In this document: piece after piece, positions 13,817 through 18,841 of the stretch
Position numbering within the stretch: position 1 is the stretch's first letter
Layout: each line of letters opens with the position of its first letter
NCBI GenBank assembly: GCA_026995985.1
Contig: JALWNF010000073.1
Location: 1-21,089, forward strand
Direction of reading: 5' to 3'
DNA: 21,089 bases
DNA from: Campylobacteraceae bacterium
GTDB taxonomy: Bacteria; Campylobacterota; Campylobacteria; Campylobacterales; Sulfurovaceae
The notes under the pieces: generated by a model
What the model was told of the DNA's origin: nothing
The model's database searches: none
What the model saw: the letters and a program-made list of their open reading frames with translations, nothing else
Translations under genes and position numbers: made by a program

Positions 13817-14764
13817 ATGAATTTATATAAAGTATTAATAGTGTCACTTTTTTTGAGCTCCTTTGCTCATTCAGATATACGTTCTGAGTTTCCATCTTAC
13901 TCTTATGTTTTAACAGAGTTTGATATAGATGAAAATTTTATTGATAACCCTGAATTTAAACATTTTATTCAAGTAAATAAGAGAGAGTATAGGAGACGTT
14001 TTATTAAAGCTGTACGTAGAGGTGGTTTGATTATCCCTACAATTAAAGAGATGATGTATCAGCGTGATATTTCACCTATTTTTCTCTATATATCTATGGT
14101 TGAGTCTGAGTTTAACCCTAAAGCAACCTCTCGTACAGGTGCAGGTGGGCTTTGGCAGTTTACACTCAATACAGCTCAAAAAGAGTTTCATCTTCAAATT
14201 AATAGTAGTGTAGATGAAAGATACAACCCAATTCGTGCAACAGATTCTGCAATTAAATATCTTTACAAAATAAATCGTAATCTTCGTGCTTGGTATTTGA
14301 CAACTATGGCATATAATTGTGGAGAGGGTTGTGTAAATAGAGCTATAGCACGAGCAGGAACAAGAGATTTAGGTATTTTGATTTCGTCTAATAATAACTA
14401 CATTAAAGCTGAGACAAAAAAGTATATTAAAAAGATTCTTCTAATGGCAATGATTGGTGAAAACTATCTCTTTAAAAATGATGACCGATTAGGGGAGATG
14501 ATGTATCAAATTAATAGAGATAGTATCACTCCTGTAAGAGTTCGTGCTGGAGAAAGCTTAGCTAATCTAGCATCTATTTTGCATATGGATAGTTACTATT
14601 TAGAAAAAATCAATGCTCATTTGAAGAGAGGACGAGTACCTTTTAAACGAGGATATATGGTCAATATTCCTACATCTAAAGTTCCGCTCTTTTATAGAAC
14701 TTATGCAAAAAATATCATACCTAGGAATTATTTTTATAGTAAAAATAGTTATATAAATTTTTAA
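13817..14764 (+). CDS. MltD-like membrane-bound lytic transglycosylase
   Basis: This is a periplasmic peptidoglycan-cleaving enzyme. The 315 residues start with a signal peptide (about 1-19, ending SSFAHS; no lipobox). A short family segment HFIQVNKREYRRRFIKAVRR leads to the SLT domain at about 70-215: ISPIFLYISMVESEFNPKAT with catalytic Glu96, GAGGLWQFTLNTAQ, DERYNPIRATDSAIKYL and AYNCGEGCVNRAIARA. The C-terminal part (about 240-300: ITPVRVRAGESLANLASILH, then LEKINAHL and YMVNIPTSKV) looks like a LysM domain for wall binding. The next gene begins 20 bases after its stop, so the SPOR lipoprotein is probably co-transcribed. Confidence 0.88.
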   Translation: MNLYKVLIVSLFLSSFAHSDIRSEFPSYSYVLTEFDIDENFIDNPEFKHFIQVNKREYRRRFIKAVRRGGLIIPTIKEMMYQRDISPIFLYISMVESEFNPKATSRTGAGGLWQFTLNTAQKEFHLQINSSVDERYNPIRATDSAIKYLYKINRNLRAWYLTTMAYNCGEGCVNRAIARAGTRDLGILISSNNNYIKAETKKYIKKILLMAMIGENYLFKNDDRLGEMMYQINRDSITPVRVRAGESLANLASILHMDSYYLEKINAHLKRGRVPFKRGYMVNIPTSKVPLFYRTYAKNIIPRNYFYSKNSYINF

Positions 14765-14784
14765 TTAAAGTAGAGGTAAAAAGA

Positions 14785-15492
14785 ATGAATATTATATTTA
14801 ATAATAAGTTGATACTCATAAGTACAGTAGGTGCACTTATGATGAGTGGGTGTATAGCAGAGAAGAGTTTAGAAAAAAACTCTTTTATTAAAACTAAAAC
14901 AAACAGTAATGTTAAAAAGTCTAAAACTTGGAAAGATATTAGTCAAGAGAGAAAGGAGTGCCCCGATTGTTATGCTTCTGATATAGGTATAAAAAGTATA
15001 CAGCCTAATCACTCTAACTCAAAAGAGGAGTATATTAGTTATAATTACTCTAATACAAAGAGAAGTTATATAGAATATAGAGAGAATGGCTCAATACCTA
15101 ATTATATTGATAATACTATAGATACACAAAGTTATGGAGCTTATGATTATGTTGTTAGTCCATCTGATACTTACTATACTAAGAATTCAGAAAATATTGT
15201 AAAAATAACACCAAAACAAAACTATATTAACTCATCAAAAGATTCGTTTAATACTAAATTAACCTCTGATACAACAATTCAAGTGGGAGCATTTAGGCAT
15301 TACTCTGGAGCAAAAAAAATTGCTAGAAAATATAGTCTACTATCAAGTCAATATAGTGTTAAGATTGAAACTGGAATAAAAGATGGTGCTCCTATTCATC
15401 GTGTACGTATATATGGTTTTCACTCTAAAGGACAGGCTAAAGCATTTATGCAAAGATATGCAATAAGTGATGCATTTCTTGTAAGAAGATAG
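14785..15492 (+). CDS. SPOR-domain lipoprotein in the position of rlpA, without the RlpA barrel domain
   Basis: The 235-residue product has a lipoprotein signal with lipobox LMMSGC (Cys23), a long low-complexity Ser/Asn/Tyr-rich middle (about 30-160) and a C-terminal SPOR domain (163-235): TIQVGAFRHYSGAKKIARKY, then PIHRVRIYGFHSKGQAKAFM. SPOR domains bind denuded glycan strands at division sites. In C. jejuni the gene after the MltD-like one is, as I recall, an RlpA protein; RlpA has a double-psi beta-barrel (GxASWYG..., VRVND) before SPOR, and no trace of it is visible here. I therefore see a septal-peptidoglycan-binding lipoprotein without its own transglycosylase domain, possibly working with the enzyme encoded just upstream. 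Confidence 0.75.
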   Translation: MNIIFNNKLILISTVGALMMSGCIAEKSLEKNSFIKTKTNSNVKKSKTWKDISQERKECPDCYASDIGIKSIQPNHSNSKEEYISYNYSNTKRSYIEYRENGSIPNYIDNTIDTQSYGAYDYVVSPSDTYYTKNSENIVKITPKQNYINSSKDSFNTKLTSDTTIQVGAFRHYSGAKKIARKYSLLSSQYSVKIETGIKDGAPIHRVRIYGFHSKGQAKAFMQRYAISDAFLVRR

Positions 15493-15500
15493 TTTAAATA

Positions 15501-15533
15501 TGGTAAAATATCCTATTTTTATAATAGGATATT
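15501..15533 (+). promoter_or_regulatory. extended -10 and 10-bp inverted repeat before hisB
   Basis: TGGTAAAAT (15501-15509) is an extended -10. AATATCCTAT (15507-15516) and ATAGGATATT (15524-15533) form a perfect 10-bp inverted repeat with a TTTTATA loop; the right arm holds the Shine-Dalgarno AGGA for the ATG at 15537. The layout resembles that before the MltD-like gene at 13787-13811. Confidence 0.5.
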
Positions 15534-15536
15534 GAT

Positions 15537-16109
15537 ATGATAGAACTCTTGCGAGAGACAAAAGAGACTCAAATCTCTGTAAAACTCGAACTCTATGGTC
15601 AAGGTAGCTCTAAAATAGATACAGGTGTTGGCTTTCTTGACCATATGTTAGAGGCATTTGCTAAACACTCCCATATAAATCTTGAAGTCACATGCAAAGG
15701 TGACATCCACATAGATGACCACCACTCTGTTGAAGATGTAGGTATTGTTATTGGTCAAGCACTTAAAAAAGAGCTATATCCTATTAAAAATATTGAGCGT
15801 TATGGAAATGCTACAGTAGTAATGGATGAGGCTTCAGTAACTTGTGATTTAGATATATCTAATCGTCCCTTTTTAGTATATGAGATGCCAATGGAGGGCA
15901 AAGTTGGGACTTTTGATGTTGAGTTGGTAGAAGAGTTTTTTAGAGCCTTAAGCTTTAATGCATCTATGACAGTGCATATTGTCTGTAATCGTGGAACAAA
16001 CAGACATCATAAAATAGAAGCATCTTTTAAAGCTTTGGCTGTAGCCCTTCGACGTGGAGTAACTATTAATGAAAATGCAGGTATTCCAAGTACAAAAGGT
16101 GTTCTCTAA
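15537..16109 (+). CDS. hisB: imidazoleglycerol-phosphate dehydratase
   Basis: HisB converts imidazole glycerol phosphate to imidazole acetol phosphate in histidine synthesis. The 190 residues are the monofunctional dehydratase, without the histidinol-phosphatase domain found in E. coli. Visible are GVGFLDHMLEAFAKHS, GDIHIDDHHSVEDVGIVIGQ with metal-binding His62/His63 and Glu66, YGNATVVMDEA, and CNRGTNRHHKIEASFKALAV, the second metal-binding block. It heads a coupled run: the stop overlaps the kdsC start by one base (TAATG). No other his gene is nearby, which fits dispersed his genes in this phylum. Confidence 0.95.
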   Translation: MIELLRETKETQISVKLELYGQGSSKIDTGVGFLDHMLEAFAKHSHINLEVTCKGDIHIDDHHSVEDVGIVIGQALKKELYPIKNIERYGNATVVMDEASVTCDLDISNRPFLVYEMPMEGKVGTFDVELVEEFFRALSFNASMTVHIVCNRGTNRHHKIEASFKALAVALRRGVTINENAGIPSTKGVL

Positions 16110-16606
16110 TGGCTATAGAGCTTGTTGTCTTAGATGTTGATGGCACTTTAACAGATGGTAAGATTACATATACTCAAAATGGTGATGAGGTCAAATCTTT
16201 TTGTGTAAAAGATGGTCTCGCTATCGCTTCATGGATAAAGCTTAGTAAAAAAGTAGCTATTATAACAGGGAGAAACTCTAAGATAGTAGAGCGAAGAGCT
16301 AAAGAGCTTGGAATTGAGTATTTTTTTCAAGGGGTCCAAAATAAACAAGAGGTTTTAGATGAGCTACTTCAGCATCTAAATCTTACTATGCAAAGTGTAG
16401 CTTCTATTGGTGATGATTTAAACGATTTTAAGATGTTAAAGGCTTCAAAGTTGGCATTTGTCCCTGCTGATGCCTCCTCTTATGTTAAAGAGATAGCTGA
16501 TGTCATATTGAGTCAAAATGGTGGTAATGGTGCTGTTCGAGAGATGATTGAAAAACTAATAGTTTATGAGAATTTAGAAGAGGAATACTTGGCACTATGG
16601 CAATAA
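16109..16606 (+). CDS. kdsC: 3-deoxy-D-manno-octulosonate 8-phosphate phosphatase, HAD family
   Basis: KdsC removes phosphate from KDO-8-phosphate, giving the KDO used in the inner core of lipopolysaccharide. The 165-residue protein is a compact, cap-less HAD-IIIA phosphatase: VVLDVDGTLTDGKITY (nucleophile Asp9, acid/base Asp11), VKDGLAIASWIKL, AIITGRNSKIVERRAKELGI (Thr/Arg motif II), KQEVLDELL (motif III Lys) and ASIGDDLNDFKMLK (motif IV). VSTAD-like tail is replaced by FVPADASSYVKEIADVI and GGNGAVREMIE, as expected for the tetrameric KdsC group. It overlaps lptC by 10 bases, consistent with a joint lipopolysaccharide role. Confidence 0.92.
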   Translation: MAIELVVLDVDGTLTDGKITYTQNGDEVKSFCVKDGLAIASWIKLSKKVAIITGRNSKIVERRAKELGIEYFFQGVQNKQEVLDELLQHLNLTMQSVASIGDDLNDFKMLKASKLAFVPADASSYVKEIADVILSQNGGNGAVREMIEKLIVYENLEEEYLALWQ

Positions 16607-17109
16607 GAATAGAGTATCTGCTTATGATGGTTTTTGCTATTTTATTAGTAGCTGTTTTTGGTTTTAAACCTACTTCAAAAGAGGCTATTGAGGCTAAAGG
16701 TCAAAGAGAGGTTGAGTTTAAAGATTTTTTTGCTCATACTATTAAAACGGATAATTCAGGAAGAGCAATAGGTGCTTCTAAGGCAGTAAAATATAAACAC
16801 TATATTGATTTTCAAGATGTAAATGTCTCTGATGAGATAGGACATAGAATCTTTGCTAAAAGAGCAATATATAAAGATAGTATGCTCTATATGAGTCAAA
16901 GAGTAAAGTTATCAAGGAGTGATGGAGTTGCTTTTCATACTAAAAGTTTGAACTATAATATAAAAGATAGAGTTATTACAACCAATGAGCCTTTTCTTTT
17001 AGAGTTTAATAGAAGTATTATACGAGGAGAGAGATTAAAGTTGGCAATTAATAAAGATATTATCTCTGCTTATAATATTGAAGCCTCTATTGATTTTGTT
17101 CAGAAGTAG
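16597..17109 (+). CDS. lptC: LPS export protein LptC
   Basis: LptC is the bitopic inner membrane component that passes lipopolysaccharide from LptBFG to the periplasmic LptA bridge. The 170-residue product has one N-terminal transmembrane helix (about 7-23, YLLMMVFAILLVAVFGF) and a periplasmic beta-jellyroll-like part with the DUF1239 pattern: FKDFFAHTIKTDNSGRAIGA, then YKHYIDFQDVNV and SDGVAFHTKSLNYNIKDRVI. It follows kdsC with a 10-base overlap. The last 23 bases overlap the convergent NlpC/P60 gene. lptA, which I would expect next, is not present. Confidence 0.85.
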   Translation: MAIRIEYLLMMVFAILLVAVFGFKPTSKEAIEAKGQREVEFKDFFAHTIKTDNSGRAIGASKAVKYKHYIDFQDVNVSDEIGHRIFAKRAIYKDSMLYMSQRVKLSRSDGVAFHTKSLNYNIKDRVITTNEPFLLEFNRSIIRGERLKLAINKDIISAYNIEASIDFVQK

Positions 17110-18424
17110 TAATATTGGTTAATCGGTCGATTTTTTCTAAGTAGTTGTTGAAATTTAAAGAGGTAACTGCTGTTCTTCCTAGAGCAAAATGTTTAGATGA
17201 CTCTCCCCATACAGTATGTATAATATATGGTTCTCCTTTATACTCTCCTATATAGAGAGTAATATGACCTTTTAAGTGTACAATAGTTCCCCCAATAACT
17301 CCAAATGTTTTTAAAAATGTATGTTTTGAGCTTTTAGATAGTCCAGCTAACTCTATTTTATTATCTCCTACATTTGATTGAGAGGTTGAGTTTCTTGGTA
17401 GTTTTACCCCAACAGTAGCAAATACCTCTTGCACAAACTTAGAGCAATCTTGCTCTCCATACATTCCTCCCCACCCATAGGGTAGATGTAAAAATTTAAA
17501 GGCTTGAGTTAATATGTTTTTGGGTGTATATTTTAGATATCCTTTGTGAACATTAGCCGTCTTAACAGTTGCATTGCTCAAGACTAAATTTCCATTTTCA
17601 TCAGAAGTAGGAACCATAACCATAGTCTCATCATCAATAGTCATAATCATTGGTAGTCTAACACCCATTCTAAGATAATCGTGATACCTTCCACCAATTT
17701 TAAGAGCAGTTTTAGCAGAAGTTGTGACTATAAAGTTTTTAGAGGTTAAGTAGTTGCCAATCTCCTCTTTTGTTCCAAAAGCAATATCTTTACTATGTAC
17801 CCAACCTGAACTTGTAGGTCCAATTCCATAGTACCAAAGACCATCTTTTGTACTGTGTAAAATAGCAATAGGAGTTCCAATATCTAAAGCAGAGTTTTGA
17901 TTTCTATCAAAGTGAATTTGATTTTTCTTTTTAAGAAGTTCAATATCAGTTGGTACAATCTTTTGGTCACAATAGTTTATTGTAATGGCAAATCTTGTTG
18001 GAATATCTCCATTTTTAAGAGTCTCTAAGTTTAAATATTTTTTAATATCTTTATAAAATTTTGAGTCAATTTTATTTCCATCTTCAAAGTGAGTAGCAAT
18101 ACTTTTGATTCCATTATATGAGTGTAAAATGCTCTCTTTTATCCAAGATGCACTATAGGCACTATTTAACTCATTAAAGTAGTTTAGTGTATGGTTTTTA
18201 TGAGCGATATTATTATTAAACTCCTCTATCTCTTTTTGTGTCATTATTACTTTATCTGGTTTTTCAATCTTGTCTATCCAAAACTCAGCTATATTTAAAT
18301 GGCGGTTACGATTTACAATAATAATGGGTTGTTTCTTTTTTGAGTTACTTAAAAGAGGTTTGTTCTCATCTATATCTTGACATGCACTAAAGATAAGCAA
18401 AAGAGATAGTATTAGTTTTTTCAT
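17087..18424 (-). CDS. SH3 and NlpC/P60 domain lipoprotein, peptidoglycan endopeptidase
   Basis: This is a periplasmic cysteine peptidase expected to cut D-Glu-meso-DAP or related peptide bonds in murein. From the ATG at 18424 it has 445 residues: a lipoprotein signal MKKLILSLLLIFSAC (Cys15), an N-terminal helical domain (about 40-170, as in the N_NLPC_P60 family), two SH3-like domains (about 175-300, including GTPIAILHSTKDGLWYYG and SGWVHSKDIAFG) and the NlpC/P60 domain with YGWGGMYGEQDCSKFVQEVF (Cys327), LKGHITLYIG (His387) and IIHTVWG (His403). A longer frame starts from TTG at 18460, but that codon falls in the -35 box and would spoil the signal peptide, so I reject it. The 3' end overlaps lptC by 23 bases. 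Confidence 0.88.
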   Translation of the reverse strand: MKKLILSLLLIFSACQDIDENKPLLSNSKKKQPIIIVNRNRHLNIAEFWIDKIEKPDKVIMTQKEIEEFNNNIAHKNHTLNYFNELNSAYSASWIKESILHSYNGIKSIATHFEDGNKIDSKFYKDIKKYLNLETLKNGDIPTRFAITINYCDQKIVPTDIELLKKKNQIHFDRNQNSALDIGTPIAILHSTKDGLWYYGIGPTSSGWVHSKDIAFGTKEEIGNYLTSKNFIVTTSAKTALKIGGRYHDYLRMGVRLPMIMTIDDETMVMVPTSDENGNLVLSNATVKTANVHKGYLKYTPKNILTQAFKFLHLPYGWGGMYGEQDCSKFVQEVFATVGVKLPRNSTSQSNVGDNKIELAGLSKSSKHTFLKTFGVIGGTIVHLKGHITLYIGEYKGEPYIIHTVWGESSKHFALGRTAVTSLNFNNYLEKIDRLTNITTSEQNQ

Positions 18425-18460
18425 AATAGGATTATAACTAAATTTAAAGATAAAGTTCAA
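18425..18460 (-). promoter_or_regulatory. promoter of the NlpC/P60 gene, predicted leaderless start
   Basis: On the minus strand TTGAAC (18460 to 18455), an 18-base spacer and TATAAT (18436 to 18431) are followed by only six bases (CCTATT) and then the ATG at 18424. A transcription start seven bases after the -10 would coincide with the A of ATG. No Shine-Dalgarno sequence precedes the ATG. Confidence 0.55.
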
Positions 18461-18509
18461 TAAAAAACTTAAAGTAGCATAACTTAACTTTTTTCAAATA
18501 AAAAAACAC

Positions 18510-18515
18510 TATAAT
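18510..18515 (+). promoter_or_regulatory. -10 box for the 63-residue protein gene
   Basis: TATAAT lies 33 bases before the ATG, with an A-tract upstream and no clear -35. AAAGGA (18537-18542) is the Shine-Dalgarno sequence. This promoter is divergent from that of the NlpC/P60 gene. Confidence 0.45.
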
Positions 18516-18548
18516 AAACATCAAATCAATAAAATTAAAGGATAAAAA

Positions 18549-18740
18549 ATGCCAAAATATAAAAAACTAAAAGAGGGTATTGAAAAGAGTAATAAGCTAA
18601 CCGAAGAAGAGAAAGCAAATAGTGTAAAAAAGATAGAGGAGTGGATAAAGGAAGATAAAGCCTTTGGGCTCCTTTATGATGAATTGGTAGAGTATAATAT
18701 TATTTTTAAAGAGATATTTAAAGAGCTAGGATTGGTATAA
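18549..18740 (+). CDS. small charged helical protein of unknown function
   Basis: The 63-residue protein (MPKYKKLKEGIEKSNKLTEE to FKEIFKELGLV) is rich in Lys and Glu and predicted by eye to be almost all alpha-helical, with no Cys, no signal peptide and no membrane segment. It is probably cytoplasmic. A good Shine-Dalgarno sequence, a -10 box and an intrinsic terminator make it a single-gene transcript, which supports it being a real gene. I do not recognise the family. Confidence 0.6.
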   Translation: MPKYKKLKEGIEKSNKLTEEEKANSVKKIEEWIKEDKAFGLLYDELVEYNIIFKEIFKELGLV

Positions 18741-18755
18741 CCCTTAGCTCTTTTT
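18720..18755 (+). terminator. intrinsic terminator overlapping the end of the 63-residue gene
   Basis: AAAGAGCTA (18720-18728) pairs perfectly with TAGCTCTTT (18745-18753), and the right arm runs into TTTTT (18751-18755). The left arm lies within the last codons of the gene, so translation could interfere with folding. Confidence 0.75.
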
Positions 18756-18785
18756 GCTACAATGCCATTAATGAAATAATCTATC

Positions 18786-18834
18786 GTAAGGTGCGATTGC
18801 CATCGCACCATCTAATATTATAATGCATTAAGGG
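18786..18834 (+). promoter_or_regulatory. REP-like perfect hairpin overlapping the metH promoter
   Basis: GGTGCGAT-TGCC-ATCGCACC (18790-18809) is a perfect 8-bp stem with 4-base loop, preceded by GTAA (18786-18789). TTGCCA (18797-18802), in the loop, is spaced 16 bases from TATAAT (18819-18824), so the palindrome seems to supply the -35 of metH. AAGGG (18830-18834) is the Shine-Dalgarno sequence for the TTG start at 18842. The arm GGTG...CACC resembles the hairpin at 544-564. Confidence 0.5.
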
Positions 18835-18841
18835 CAAAATA

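Noticed and set aside
18425..18460. Longer NlpC/P60 gene starting from TTG at 18460
   Set aside because: The 12 extra residues would precede a complete lipoprotein signal, and the TTG coincides with the -35 box.
18741..18841. Cobalamin or SAM riboswitch before metH
   Set aside because: Only about 85 bases separate the terminator and the start, with one simple hairpin; the multi-helix core of these riboswitches does not fit and no B12-box-like string was seen.
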